From Endozoicomonas sp. SCSIO W0465 (GTDB lineage: Bacteria; Pseudomonadota; Gammaproteobacteria; Pseudomonadales; Endozoicomonadaceae), in assembly GCF_023716865.1 (NCBI RefSeq), contig NZ_CP092417.1, forward strand, positions 2,086,001-2,150,000: a stretch of DNA of 64,000 nucleotides. The letters are read 5' to 3'. The first letter of the stretch is position 1. Each line of letters starts with the position of its first letter. Below the pieces are notes generated by a model, which had not been told where the DNA came from, searched no databases, and was given only the letters and a program-made list of their open reading frames with translations. Positions 8,687 through 18,414 of this stretch are shown piece after piece. The translations under genes were made by a program, and so were the position numbers.

Positions 8687-9721
8687 ATGAAGGATCTGAA
8701 GCTTACAGAGTACAGTCATGGCGCGGGATGTGGCTGCAAAATTTCACCACAGATGCTTGATGGTATTTTGAAAAGCAACCTCTCTCTTCCAGAGTTTCCT
8801 AATCTGGTGGTCGGTCATTCCAGCAATGATGATGCGGCCGTTGTTGATTTAGGTAACGGGGAAGGGATCATCAGTACTACCGATTTCTTTATGCCGATTG
8901 TCGACGACCCATTCGATTTCGGCCGCATTGCTGCCACCAATGCCATCAGTGATATTTATGCCATGGGCGGCACTCCCTTAATGGCCATTGCTATTCTTGG
9001 CTGGCCTGTTAACAAGCTGCCTCCCGAAGTTGCCGCTCAAGTAGTAGACGGGGGTCGTCAGGCCTGTGCGGATGCAGGTATACCTCTGGCTGGAGGCCAT
9101 AGTATCGACGCGCCTGAGCCCATCTTTGGTCTTGCAGTCACTGGTCGTGTATCTCTGGAGCACCTGAAAAGAAATGATCAGGCTCAGGCTGGCCACAAAC
9201 TGTATCTGACCAAGCCTCTTGGCGTTGGTATTCTCACTACTGCCCAAAAGAAAAAGCTGCTGCAGGATGAGCACCAGCATATTGCCCGTGACGCCATGTG
9301 CACAATGAACAGCATGGGTGCCGACCTGTCCCTGCTCAATGGCATCAGTGCAATCACCGACGTTACCGGCTTCGGTCTGCTTGGCCACCTTCTGGAGGTT
9401 TGTGAAGGCAGCAAGGTCAGGGCCACTCTGTATACTGACAAGCTGCCACTGCTCCCCCATGTCGAAGCCTATCGGCAGCAGGGCTGTGTTCCTGGTGGAA
9501 CTGAAAGGAACTATGCCAGTTATGGCCACAAGGCAGCCAGTATCACAGAGCAACAGAAACACATTCTCTGTGATCCTCAAACCAGTGGTGGCTTGCTGGT
9601 TGCAGTAGACCCGGCAGCAGAACAAGCCTTTCATAATATTGCGGCCCGGTTTGAGTTGTCTCTGGAACCAATTGGAGAACTATCACCTTACGACGGTGGT
9701 CACTGGGTAGAGATCGTTTAA
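8687..9721 (+). CDS. selD: Selenide, water dikinase (selenophosphate synthetase)
   Basis: 344 residues, the normal family length. It makes selenophosphate from selenide and ATP for selenocysteine and seleno-tRNA synthesis. The active-site loop HGAGCGCKISP near residues 11-21 carries the catalytic cysteine (no in-frame TGA, so this is the Cys form) and lysine. Downstream motifs include DDAAVVDLGNGEGIISTTDFF (metal/ATP binding aspartates), NAISDIYAMGG, AGGHSID and DPQTSGGLLVAV. The usual partner mnmH/selU is not next to it. Start ATG at 8687 gives the standard N-terminus. Confidence 0.96.
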   Translation: MKDLKLTEYSHGAGCGCKISPQMLDGILKSNLSLPEFPNLVVGHSSNDDAAVVDLGNGEGIISTTDFFMPIVDDPFDFGRIAATNAISDIYAMGGTPLMAIAILGWPVNKLPPEVAAQVVDGGRQACADAGIPLAGGHSIDAPEPIFGLAVTGRVSLEHLKRNDQAQAGHKLYLTKPLGVGILTTAQKKKLLQDEHQHIARDAMCTMNSMGADLSLLNGISAITDVTGFGLLGHLLEVCEGSKVRATLYTDKLPLLPHVEAYRQQGCVPGGTERNYASYGHKAASITEQQKHILCDPQTSGGLLVAVDPAAEQAFHNIAARFELSLEPIGELSPYDGGHWVEIV

Positions 9722-9768
9722 ATTTTCCGGAAGCGTTCTGCTGTGGCTGTTCCTGCGTTATCCTGCCT

Positions 9769-9943
9769 CTAGTGTAGAAAAGCGCTAATACCCATACAGC
9801 CAGACCCCTCGTTCCCATGCTCTGCGTGGGAATGCATGCCGGAGCCTGCCAGATGAAAAACAATCTATTTATGCCCGGAATCATGAGAGTTTAGTGGAGA
9901 CCCACAGTTCCACAGAGGCCCGGTATGCATTCCCACGGGGGAG
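9769..9943. repeat. Dispersed repeat, copy 2
   Basis: Near-identical to 425-600 in the same orientation, again starting with CTAG. Followed (9980-10015) by another CTCGTTCCCACGCTCCGCG palindrome copy, so three to four copies of this short GTTCCCAC...GTGGGAA hairpin lie in 9800-10020. Non-coding. Confidence 0.7.
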
Positions 9944-10093
9944 AGGTTGTCGCAAAACCCTGCGGACACTCTGGACATCTCGTTCCCACGCTCCGCGTGG
10001 GAATGCATACCGATCTCGCCACAAATACCCTACTCGCTGGAGCCCCCGAAAACCCTACCAGGCAGTGGTTCTTTCTTATGCTGCCAGATCCGG

Positions 10094-12003
10094 GTGAGTA
10101 GACCTGCCCGGTCACCCGGGCAAGCCCCTCCTCAGAACCGGACTTGCGGAATTACCGCATCCGGCTCCCGATAGACCCGTGTCCCCACACATGTTCGGTG
10201 AGACCGGAACATTGACACCGTTTTCCAGCTCTCTGGATACGCCAACACTTTAAGAATTTTCACCAGCTTTCCCCAGCTCAAGTATCCTTTTCCTCCCTGA
10301 CGATTAAGCCATCTGTGGATCGTTCGTTTGCCTTGCAGAATGAACTGCCTGACCCGTCCTTGATTGTCTGTGATCCCATGATAGTTGATCCATCCCTTGA
10401 TCCCCCGAATCGCTCTCTTCAGCGTTTGCACACGGTCAGAACTCAGGCGCTTCCAGAGGAACTCCCTTAACCCTTTGAGCTTCGATGCAAAACGATCTTT
10501 ACGGCTGGTGAACTTCAGTCGCCAACCACCTTTTCGCATCTTACCCCAGTAACAGGTGAACCCCAGGAAGTTAAACGTCGAAAGACGCTTACCTGATTGA
10601 TTGGCCCTCTGAGCTGCAATCCATCCTGCAGGAATTATCTGCGATTTCTCTCTATGCAACTCCAGACCAAACTTCTCTAACCGTTTTGGCAACACTTTAT
10701 AAAAGCGCTCTGCTTCACTGGCATCCCCAAAAAGGAATACCATATCGTCAGCGTACCTCACCATTTCCGCCCGCCCTTTGATGTGAGAACGGCTTACCTC
10801 GGCAAACCATTCATCTATCACGTAGTGCAGATAGATATTGGCCAGCACTGGCGACAGGATAGCCCCTTGCGGACATCCTTCCCGATTGTCGGATACTTGC
10901 TTGTGTTCCATCACAGGTGCTGTAATCAGGACTTCTATCAGCCTGAGAAAACGCTGGTCTGATATCTTCATTCGCAAAATCTTCATCAGCTCCCTGTGAG
11001 GAATTCTGTTGAAGTACTTGCAGATATCAATTTCTACCACAGCACCATCCCGAATTCGGGAACTGGACTGCAGCAAAGTCCTCAAAGCATCGTGACAACT
11101 CAAGCCGGGCCTGAATCCGTATGAGCACGGTAGAAACAGCGGTTCGTATATCTTGCCAAGGATTTGACTGGCTGCAAGTTGCACCAGTTTGTCTTCAAAG
11201 CAGGATATGACCAGTGGCCGTTTGCTCCCATCCTCTTTCGGGATTTCAGTGACCCTCGCGGGTTTTGGCCTGTAAGTCCCACGGCGAATGCGCTGGAGAA
11301 GGTGTTTCAGATTTTCATCCAGTTTTACGCCGTAAGTCTCCTTTGTCTCACGGTCAATACCTACGGCTTTATTCCCGTTCAACCGATGGAATTGCTCCTT
11401 CAGCATGTCAACATTTAGCAGGTGACCAAGGTTATTGAACACCATTTGTCTGTCGTATGCCGATTTCTCACCTATGCGCTCAAGTTTCGTTAACCATGAT
11501 TGTCCGTCGTTGCTGAGTACGGTCATTGTTTCTCTCTCACGCTCGATCTAACTGCCAGCCCTTCGCTCCACGGTCGTTACCCGCTTCATCACTACTATGA
11601 CTGACTCCGACTTCCATAGAGCCATCTGTAAAGCCTCGTGTTTTGCACTTGTACTTAACATACTCAATCCTTTGAGAGCCCTATGGATCTCCTGGGTTCA
11701 GTCGTATATCTCTATAAACTCGCCGACGCCTGCGACTCCGGAGGGTAGTGCTGTTCGGATTCCCAGATTGACCTTACACAGCACTCTTGGGCCTGCTGCC
11801 TGCATAAGAGCATCGGCACCCACAACAAGTGGTATTTCGGAGCTGTCACGTTCACCATTTGGTTTCGGCTCGGATATTTCGCTGTCTACGCTTCATCACT
11901 TTCGTTACCTTCAGCAACGCAAGACTCGCTATACGGTGGAGCTGGTTCTCCTTCCGCAACGGGACTTTCACCCGCAAGATATACGCCGCTTATCCCAGCG
12001 CAC
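10094..12003 (-). mobile_element. Group II intron (probably class C) with its maturase gene
   Basis: On the reverse strand the element starts GTGCGCTGGGATAAGCGGCG at 12003, with GGGTGAAAGTCCC shortly after, both typical of group II intron domain I. A domain V-like hairpin (GAGCCGGATGCGGTAATTCC ... CAAGTCCGGTTCT) lies at about 10131-10165, followed by the 3' end near 10094 (placed by eye). Immediately upstream of the 5' end is the hairpin CCCATGCTCCGCGTGGG of the dispersed repeat, and insertion just downstream of a stem-loop is the habit of group IIC introns. About 1.9 kb in total. Confidence 0.82.
10132..11526 (-). CDS. ltrA: Group II intron reverse transcriptase/maturase
   Basis: 464 residues. 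The RT palm motif MVRYADDMVFLF is near residue 245, GCPQGAILSPVLANIYL near 220, VVEIDICKYFNRIPH near 165 and the early SYGFRPGLSCHDA near 140. The maturase (X) domain follows with GWINYHGITDNQGR near 375. No C-terminal HNH endonuclease is visible, consistent with class C. The protein helps splicing and reverse-transcribes the intron during retrohoming. The frame appears intact. Confidence 0.93.
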   Translation of the reverse strand: MTVLSNDGQSWLTKLERIGEKSAYDRQMVFNNLGHLLNVDMLKEQFHRLNGNKAVGIDRETKETYGVKLDENLKHLLQRIRRGTYRPKPARVTEIPKEDGSKRPLVISCFEDKLVQLAASQILGKIYEPLFLPCSYGFRPGLSCHDALRTLLQSSSRIRDGAVVEIDICKYFNRIPHRELMKILRMKISDQRFLRLIEVLITAPVMEHKQVSDNREGCPQGAILSPVLANIYLHYVIDEWFAEVSRSHIKGRAEMVRYADDMVFLFGDASEAERFYKVLPKRLEKFGLELHREKSQIIPAGWIAAQRANQSGKRLSTFNFLGFTCYWGKMRKGGWRLKFTSRKDRFASKLKGLREFLWKRLSSDRVQTLKRAIRGIKGWINYHGITDNQGRVRQFILQGKRTIHRWLNRQGGKGYLSWGKLVKILKVLAYPESWKTVSMFRSHRTCVGTRVYREPDAVIPQVRF

Positions 12004-12109
12004 TATGCATTCCCACGCGGAGCATGGGAACGAGGTGTCCGGAGAGTTTTGCGACGCCCTGGACCGTGGGAACGAGGTGCTTGTGTATGTATAACAACGC
12101 TTGGCTGCA

Positions 12110-12291
12110 CTAGGAGGCTGACCGAGAATAGTCTGCCCTACTGCGGTGGCAGCAAATTAGTCTAAAAAGACGGAATTTTTTAGCAAATAGAACCACTATT
12201 CACTAAAAATTTCCGGCTTTTTATCCTCAATTTTCTGTCATCCTCGCTACGGGGTCGCCTAGACGGGCGCTATGCTTGGTCAGCCTCCTGG
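12110..12291. repeat. Palindromic mini-element, third member of the CTAG family
   Basis: It starts CTAGGAGGCTGACCGAGAAT and ends GGTCAGCCTCCTGG, so the right CTAG has decayed to CTGG. The interior matches the element at 2599-2766 in inverted order, with one extra patch (GGGGTCGCCTAGACGGGCGC). Non-coding. Confidence 0.7.
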
Positions 12292-12334
12292 CATTTATGC
12301 AGTCGTACGCTTTGGGGATACAGCGCTTTTGCAT

Positions 12335-12358
12335 AAAAAACCCGGCGAATGCCGGGTT
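12335..12358 (-). terminator. Rho-independent terminator of the SutA-like gene
   Basis: Read on the reverse strand: AACCCGGCATTCGCCGGGTT, a perfect GC-rich stem with a 4-nt loop, followed by TTTTTT. It lies 12 bp after the stop codon of the gene at 12371-12616. Confidence 0.9.
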
Positions 12359-12370
12359 GGAAAAGTTACG

Positions 12371-12616
12371 TCAGATTGGTCTGTTACCGTATTCACCGGA
12401 GGGCTTTTTCGGTGGATCTGCGGTAATGTTCGATGGAACCTCCTCTATCTGGCCTCCTTTCTTCAAAAACTCCTCGATCTGGGCATCCAGACTTGCCCTG
12501 AGTTTTTTACGAGACTCGACGGTCCTTTCTTCAGCAGGCTCATCGCGACTCCCCAGAAACCCTATATCAGCGCCATCAAAACCAGCAGCAGCTTTAGTCG
12601 GCTTTTTCCGTGCCAT
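12371..12616 (-). CDS. SutA-like RNA polymerase-associated factor
   Basis: 81 residues from the ATG at 12616 (MARKKPTKAAAGFDG); an upstream in-frame ATG at 12664 would add 16 residues of non-conserved sequence. The C-terminal half, EEFLKKGGQIEEVPSNITAD followed by PPKKPSGEYGNRPI, closely follows the C-terminus of Pseudomonas SutA, a small protein that binds RNA polymerase and supports transcription in slow growth. The N-terminus is short and less acidic than in Pseudomonas. A strong terminator follows. Function is by homology recalled from memory. Confidence 0.7.
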   Translation of the reverse strand: MARKKPTKAAAGFDGADIGFLGSRDEPAEERTVESRKKLRASLDAQIEEFLKKGGQIEEVPSNITADPPKKPSGEYGNRPI

Positions 12617-12776
12617 AGCTATATCCTCTAGGTACTGGTGGTCGGAACATCCATTCCGAAACATTGAAATTAACTTTTTGTCCGATTTTTATAGTTATAG
12701 TCCAGCATTGTTAAAATGCCAGTTCGGTCTAAACCTCCCTTATATAAAACATATTGTTAATACCTGATTTTTATCA

Positions 12777-13205
12777 TTACGTATAACCTTCGCCTTGTAA
12801 AGTGATGATTAGGTGGCGACTTCCTCCACAGTCCCTGTGCTCTCCCAGCCATATTCCCTGCCAAATGGCAAGAACCAGCCAGCCATCAGCGATTGGAATC
12901 ATTACATCGGCACCAAACAGGCTGGATTTAATATGAGCTGGCATATCATCACTGCCCTCTATCACATGGAGAAAATACTCTTCATTTTCAGGAATATAAT
13001 GATTACTGAATGCTTCCATATCATGACGAACATTGGGGTCGGCATTCTCGTTGAGCGTCAGTGAGGCAGAGGTATGCGGTAAAAAGATATGACAAAGCCC
13101 TGTCTTATAGTTTTTCAGCTCTGGCAATTTCTCAGTAATTTCTGTCGTAACCAGATGAAACCCCCTGTGGTAGGGACGAAGCTGAACCTGTTTCTGGAAC
13201 CACAT
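12777..13205 (-). CDS. yjbQ: YjbQ/UPF0047 family protein
   Basis: 142 residues from the ATG at 13205 (MWFQKQVQLRPYHRGFHLVT), which lines up with the E. coli YjbQ start; an in-frame upstream ATG at 13253 adds 16 residues. Family motifs are GLCHIFLPHTSASLTLNENA, DPNVRHDME, GSDDMPAHIKSSL and GIWLGEHRDCGGSR. The conserved histidines and glutamate form a small metal/phosphate site. Members have been reported to show weak thiamine-phosphate synthase activity; the physiological role is unclear. Confidence 0.9.
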   Translation of the reverse strand: MWFQKQVQLRPYHRGFHLVTTEITEKLPELKNYKTGLCHIFLPHTSASLTLNENADPNVRHDMEAFSNHYIPENEEYFLHVIEGSDDMPAHIKSSLFGADVMIPIADGWLVLAIWQGIWLGEHRDCGGSRHLIITLQGEGYT

Positions 13206-13399
13206 CATTAAACCCTCATTCAAAGGTGCCGATAACAACCCGTCAGCCATCAAAGAAAATAGCCATGATGGCTCTGTTACTATTACTGTGTTTACTATGA
13301 AAGAGCGGCAGTCAAGATCCGCAGTGATTTTTGTCGTTTAGGGTGAGCCACACTTTCCGCTTGTGGCTATGTAGCAATATAAGACAGATTACCGTGAAG

Positions 13400-13852
13400 A
13401 TGATCCTGATTATTCCTGTGTTCCTGTGGGTCATTGCACCACTCCCGGCCAAAGCAATATACAGCGACGACCTTAACCCTTCAGGCTGCAAATTCCGCGA
13501 TATGCAGGCTTTTTACATGGCAGAGTTAGCTATTGAGCCTGACGTTAGTATTGAGTATGTGTACTTGAGAATGCCAGAACCCAATATGCTGGGGTATACA
13601 CGCCCACTGAAGAATGGGAATTACCAGATTGCCCTTGCCAAAGGACTGGAGCCCAGCGAAGTCCGCATCACTATGGCTCATGAATTAGTGCATGTACGAC
13701 AACTTGAAAACAAACAGATCAGGGTTTCAGAGTTCCAGAAGCACTACATGGAAAGGAGTTTTGAAGACGAGGCGTTCAGACTGAGCATTCCCCTCGCCAT
13801 CAAATTCTACACCGGTCATACCTGCCAGAAACCAACAGCTGAAGCCTTATAG
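13400..13852 (+). CDS. Small secreted protein with an HExxH zinc-protease motif
   Basis: 150 residues if started at the ATG at 13400; GTG or TTG starts further upstream (to 13331) are possible. The N-terminus MILIIPVFLWVIAPLPAKA is a good signal peptide. The core has ITMAHELVHVRQLENK, a classical HExxH zinc site, with a downstream glutamate in RSFEDEAFRLS that could be the third ligand (gluzincin-like HExxH...E). I do not recognise a named family; a periplasmic or exported minimal metallopeptidase is the reading. The stop codon overlaps that of the convergent RND pump gene. Confidence 0.6.
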   Translation: MILIIPVFLWVIAPLPAKAIYSDDLNPSGCKFRDMQAFYMAELAIEPDVSIEYVYLRMPEPNMLGYTRPLKNGNYQIALAKGLEPSEVRITMAHELVHVRQLENKQIRVSEFQKHYMERSFEDEAFRLSIPLAIKFYTGHTCQKPTAEAL

Positions 13853-16800
13853 TTTATGTGACAGCTGTTGTGCCTCCCGGTCACCCATATCCTCTTTATA
13901 ACGCTCTCCCAGCCAGAGATAAACACAGGGTAAAACAAACAAAGTGAAGAACGTACCAATCAACATACCGGCCACCAGAATAATACCGATACTGTTTCGC
14001 GCTTCAGCACCAGCACCGGTAACCAATACCAGGGGAAAATGCCCCAGAACGGTTGCGGCAGTGGTCATCAACACCGGCCTCAGTCGAATCCCGGCAGCTT
14101 CCCGAATGGCCTCGACCTTCTGGTACCCCTGAGACTGAAGCTCATTAGCAAACTCAGTAATTAAAATCCCGTTTTTGGCAACCAGCGCAACCAGTGTAAT
14201 AAAGCCAATCTGGGCATAAATATTCACCGTAGTCAGCCCCGTAAAGCTGAATAATAGCCCACCAAAAAGTGCCAGCGGTACAGAACCCAGCAGTACCACC
14301 AGGGGAGAACGGAAGCTGTTAAACTGTATTGCCAGCAATAGATAAACAATCACCAGGGCCATTACCAGAACAGAAAACATACTGTTGCCTTCCTGGCGGA
14401 GCTGCCTGGAAACACCGGCATAATCAATATTGTACGTCTCTGGTAAAATATCCAGCGCCGCTTTTTCAAGGGTTGCTAACGCTTGATCATTGGTCGTACC
14501 CGGCAAGACGCCACCCAGAATCCGGAATGAGCGCTGTTGGTTGAATTTACCCATAACTCTCGGGCTGGTGATATTGTCGACACTTGCCACCGCTCTCAAG
14601 GGAACAAGCTCCCCAGCCGGTGTTCGCAGCGTTAAGTCCAATAGCTGGCCGGGGTTATTCCGCACCTCTGGCAAGGCCATGGGTATCACCCGGTAAGCCT
14701 TGCCCGAAGCATTAAAGCGGTTCACATCCTGTTCCGACAGTAATGCTCCGAGTTGTTCAGTCACCTCAGCAACCGTCATACCCAGGTCAGCAATACGATT
14801 ATGGTCAAATACCAGACGGGCTTCCGGCAGATTAATCTGCAAATCGGTATTCACAAACATAAACTGGCCACTCTGATAAGCAGCCTGTATCAGCTGACCT
14901 GCGTACCTTTCCATTTCAGGATAATCATCAGGGGCCTGCACCACGAGTTCCACATCAAACTGACCAGCCGTCGGCAACGATGAGAACAGTATTGGATAGA
15001 TCCTCAGGCCCGGCTCTCCTGACAACGCGCCAAATACCGAAGGCAGCATCTCATGGACACTACGGGAACGTTGAGCGTAATCAACAAACTCAACGCCACC
15101 AAAACCACCGTCGGAAGTGATGACCTGCCAAATCAGTTCTACACCGGTTAAAAAGCCTAATGAATCAATAACCCCATTCATATGCTGATCGGTATAGGCA
15201 ATGGAAGCGCCCGGAGGAGACTCAACAATAATATTAATACTGCCCTGATCCTCCACAGGCGCCAGCTCCCTGGCAGAAAATAGATAGAGCGGGACTATCA
15301 ATAGTGAGAGAAAAACCGCCAGAAACAAAACCTGGCGGCGCCACTGAAACACCCTGTTCAAAACATCCCCGTATACCTTCCGCAAGTGGTCAAAGCACTG
15401 GTTTACTTTCATCGTATAACGATTTTCTCGCCCTTTTTCCGGACACACCCAACTGCTCATCACCGGTGACAGCGTGATAGCAACCACGCCTGAAATCAAC
15501 ACCGCAACAGAAAGCGTAAAAGCAAACTCTCTGAACAAGCTGCCGGTTAACCCGGAAACAAAACCGATGGGCGCATAAACGGCTGCCAGTGTCAGCGTCA
15601 TTCCGATAACCGGTTTCAGCAGCTCTCTTGAACTCAGTAATGCTGACGCTAATCGCGATTTCCCCATCCGCATATGCCGGGCAACGTTCTCAACCACGAC
15701 AATGGCGTCGTCTACCACCAAACCCACCGATAACACGATCGCCAGAATGGTCAAAAGATTCAGGGAAAAGCCCACCAGCCACATGATGGCAATACAGCCG
15801 AGAATCGAAATAGGAATGGTCACCAGCGGCACTAACGCGGTACGAAAAGCTCCCATCAACGCCAGCACAACCAGCCCGACAATGATGATGGTTTCAACCA
15901 GAGTAACCACAATCTCCCTGAGGGCCTTGCGCATATATGCGGTACCATCATAGCTGATCTCAATCTCCATCCCCCGGGGTAGGGTGGAATTGATCTTGTT
16001 CAGCCGATGATAGACCTCATCACCAATCGCAATCTCATTCGCACCCGGCATTGGCCATATTGAGATAAAAACCGTCGTGGTTTTATTAATTCGGGCGGAG
16101 ACTGTACCCCGGTCTTCGCCCATGGCAACCTCAGCAATGTCCCCCAGGCGGATAATGACGCCATCACGCCTGGCAAGAACCAATTGCTGAAAATTACTGG
16201 CCTCTCGCAGGGTTGCATTACTCTGAAGGCTCACCTGCTGACGGTCATTTTCTGTCTTGCCAAGGGAGGCAATAATATTGTTGGCACGCAACGCTGCCAG
16301 AACCTCGCTTGCTCCCAGGTTCATTGCCGACATTCTGACCGGGTCCAGCCAGATACGCATGGCAGGGTTACGGCCGCCTTCAAGCCCAACTCGCTGAACA
16401 CCGCTGATAGACGTCAACAAAGGGGTTACATACTGCTCCAGGTAATCGGTTAACTGTGCACGACTCCAGTGCTCATTTCGAACATTGAGATAAAAGACAG
16501 CTGCCGGGCGATCCGTTCTTTCCACGGCAATGGATGGATCATCCGCTTCATCAGGCAGTTCATAACGGATCTGATTCAGGCGGGCCGTCAGCTCAGCAAG
16601 GGCTAACGTACTGTTCTCATTCAGTTTCAACCAGGCAGTCACCCGGCTGATGCCTGCGGTGGTATCGGAGTCCACATAGTCCACTCCCGGAATGGTCATG
16701 GCTATTCGCTCAACAGGTTCAGTGACAAATCCCTGGACCACATCAACAGAAGCGCCACGATAATCTGTGGTAATGACCAGGGATGAGCTCTCAATCTCGG

Positions 16801-16903
16801 GAAACTGCAATACCGGAATTTTTTGTACTGCTACCGCACCAGCAATCAGGAGAACCAGAGAAATAACCAGTGACAATACAGGGCGTCTGACAAATATATC
16901 CAT
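13847..16903 (-). CDS. RND efflux pump, inner-membrane permease
   Basis: 1018 residues, normal for hydrophobe/amphiphile efflux RND pumps. It starts MDIFVRRPVLSLVISLVLLI, the standard first membrane helix. Two halves each hold a periplasmic porter region and a six-helix block; the proton-relay region reads VGLVVDDAIVVVENV near residue 400, with the paired aspartates, and the second half has GFITLVALVAKNGILITEFANE. It would expel toxic or signalling compounds using the proton gradient. It forms an operon with the adaptor gene 12 bp upstream; no outer-membrane channel gene is next to it, so a TolC-type protein encoded elsewhere is likely used. Confidence 0.93.
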   Translation of the reverse strand: MDIFVRRPVLSLVISLVLLIAGAVAVQKIPVLQFPEIESSSLVITTDYRGASVDVVQGFVTEPVERIAMTIPGVDYVDSDTTAGISRVTAWLKLNENSTLALAELTARLNQIRYELPDEADDPSIAVERTDRPAAVFYLNVRNEHWSRAQLTDYLEQYVTPLLTSISGVQRVGLEGGRNPAMRIWLDPVRMSAMNLGASEVLAALRANNIIASLGKTENDRQQVSLQSNATLREASNFQQLVLARRDGVIIRLGDIAEVAMGEDRGTVSARINKTTTVFISIWPMPGANEIAIGDEVYHRLNKINSTLPRGMEIEISYDGTAYMRKALREIVVTLVETIIIVGLVVLALMGAFRTALVPLVTIPISILGCIAIMWLVGFSLNLLTILAIVLSVGLVVDDAIVVVENVARHMRMGKSRLASALLSSRELLKPVIGMTLTLAAVYAPIGFVSGLTGSLFREFAFTLSVAVLISGVVAITLSPVMSSWVCPEKGRENRYTMKVNQCFDHLRKVYGDVLNRVFQWRRQVLFLAVFLSLLIVPLYLFSARELAPVEDQGSINIIVESPPGASIAYTDQHMNGVIDSLGFLTGVELIWQVITSDGGFGGVEFVDYAQRSRSVHEMLPSVFGALSGEPGLRIYPILFSSLPTAGQFDVELVVQAPDDYPEMERYAGQLIQAAYQSGQFMFVNTDLQINLPEARLVFDHNRIADLGMTVAEVTEQLGALLSEQDVNRFNASGKAYRVIPMALPEVRNNPGQLLDLTLRTPAGELVPLRAVASVDNITSPRVMGKFNQQRSFRILGGVLPGTTNDQALATLEKAALDILPETYNIDYAGVSRQLRQEGNSMFSVLVMALVIVYLLLAIQFNSFRSPLVVLLGSVPLALFGGLLFSFTGLTTVNIYAQIGFITLVALVAKNGILITEFANELQSQGYQKVEAIREAAGIRLRPVLMTTAATVLGHFPLVLVTGAGAEARNSIGIILVAGMLIGTFFTLFVLPCVYLWLGERYKEDMGDREAQQLSHKL

Positions 16904-16915
16904 CGTTCACCCCAC

Positions 16916-18076
16916 TTACGGCACTGATGGAGTTGGTGAGTTATCAGAACCACGCTGACTGCCATAAACCAGAACACCGGGCTTCAGTTTAAAAGCTCCA
17001 ACGGTGGCAATTCGAACACCTTGATCGAGGCCTGACTTTACTACCACCTTGTCCCCCAAACGGTCGCCGGTAGTAACATCCTGGCGATAAGCCCGAAACC
17101 CGTCGGCTTCAGGGTCTGTCTCCAGTCGGTAGACGTACTGCCCAAGGGTGTCCTGCTGAATGGCCACCGTCGGCACAGCCTCTATCATTTCATCAGCACC
17201 GACTGGCACATGGACGTCAACCAGCGCATTATGCATAAACGACATTGAATCACTGTCAAACCTGGCTCGATAGTGGCGACTTCTGGAGCTTGCTGAAAGG
17301 GTTGTGTCCAGGGCAACAACCTTACCATTGAGCTCTCTAACTCCAGCACCAACACCAGCGCCAGCATCCGCTCCATTGGCAGTATTGTGAAGCAGCCTTA
17401 TTCTGACGGGAGAGCCAACCACTACATCACGGTAAAACTGAGGCAGGTTAAAATCCACCCAGATAAACCCCGGATTGCCCACCAGTGTGGTAATGGCAGT
17501 ACTTCCCTGAAGAAAGTTGCCCACTTCCAGCTGATGGATTCCCACCCGGCCACTGAACGGCGCCAGGATGTTTTTCTTTTGAATGGTGCTTTTTAGTGCA
17601 TCAATATCCGCATTGGCAATACTCAGTTCCGATTTCGCCTCATCCAGCTGGGACTGACTGGCGGCATTGGTGTTGCGCAAATTGACAATCCGCTGGAAAG
17701 CCAGACTTGCCAGTTCAGCCCTGGCAACCGCGGACTTAAGCTGAGCCCTTTCTTCACTGGTATCCAGCTGAAGCAGCAGCTGGCCTTGCTGAACTTCACT
17801 GTCAGAGGCAAAGCCTACCTTGACAATACGCCCGGGCAACTCATTCATCAGTTCAACACGCTGGGGGGACACAACTTCACCAAGCACATGCACTTCAGGC
17901 GTATACTCAACAAGAGCCACTTCCTGATAGTCAACGGTTTCTGAGTGCTCAGGAAATGATTCGGCGAAAGCCAGCGCGCTACGAATCTGCAATACCTTAA
18001 AGCAGGCGAGCCCGGCAACAATCGAAAGAGAAACAACGAGGGTAATACACCAGCGGCGAAAATTCATAGATATCAT
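16916..18076 (-). CDS. RND efflux periplasmic adaptor (membrane fusion protein)
   Basis: 386 residues. The N-terminal hydrophobic helix near residues 10-30 (CITLVVSLSIVAGLACF) anchors it. LPGRIVKVGFASDSEVQQGQ and LAPFSGRVGIHQLEVGNFL are the two lipoyl half-motifs, separated by a coiled-coil hairpin (residues about 110-165). The C-terminal barrel domains end with LDQGVRIATVGAFKLKPG. It bridges the pump to an outer-membrane channel. A second in-frame ATG lies three codons in (18067). The pump gene follows after 12 bp. Confidence 0.92.
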   Translation of the reverse strand: MISMNFRRWCITLVVSLSIVAGLACFKVLQIRSALAFAESFPEHSETVDYQEVALVEYTPEVHVLGEVVSPQRVELMNELPGRIVKVGFASDSEVQQGQLLLQLDTSEERAQLKSAVARAELASLAFQRIVNLRNTNAASQSQLDEAKSELSIANADIDALKSTIQKKNILAPFSGRVGIHQLEVGNFLQGSTAITTLVGNPGFIWVDFNLPQFYRDVVVGSPVRIRLLHNTANGADAGAGVGAGVRELNGKVVALDTTLSASSRSRHYRARFDSDSMSFMHNALVDVHVPVGADEMIEAVPTVAIQQDTLGQYVYRLETDPEADGFRAYRQDVTTGDRLGDKVVVKSGLDQGVRIATVGAFKLKPGVLVYGSQRGSDNSPTPSVP

Positions 18077-18195
18077 GACGGCTCCAAAGCACTTTCTTAT
18101 TGTTAAACCGGATGGTGATTAGAACAGCTTCTGGCTCAATTACCTATATAAAGCAGGACAGTCGACTTAGTTTACACTGCAACATGTATTTGCTA

Positions 18196-18414
18196 TCAAC
18201 ACTGTGGAAATTTTTTTGAATGCTCAAGGCCTGTACTGAACAAACCTGGTGATAATATGCTCTTATAGTTATCACCATCAAAACGACGGTTAGTACCCTC
18301 AATCCAGAACAGTTCTTTCTTTGCAGAGCTGATCAGATTAAATGTTTCCTGGGCATCTCCGGGGTTATCCATCCAATCATCATCAATCACGTGTGACATG
18401 AAATAAGGCGTATC
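18196..18414 (-). pseudogene. C-terminal fragment of an alpha/beta hydrolase-like gene
   Basis: Reverse-strand codons from 18414 read DTPYFMSHVIDDDWMDNP, then LISSAKKELFWIEGTNRRFDG and end at SKKFPQC. The pattern of an aspartate-containing loop followed by KELFWIEGTNRRFDGDNY looks like the tail of a dienelactone-hydrolase/alpha-beta hydrolase, where the catalytic His would lie near the end. The rest of the gene is missing because an IS66-like copy abuts it at 18415. The family call is tentative. Confidence 0.5.
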
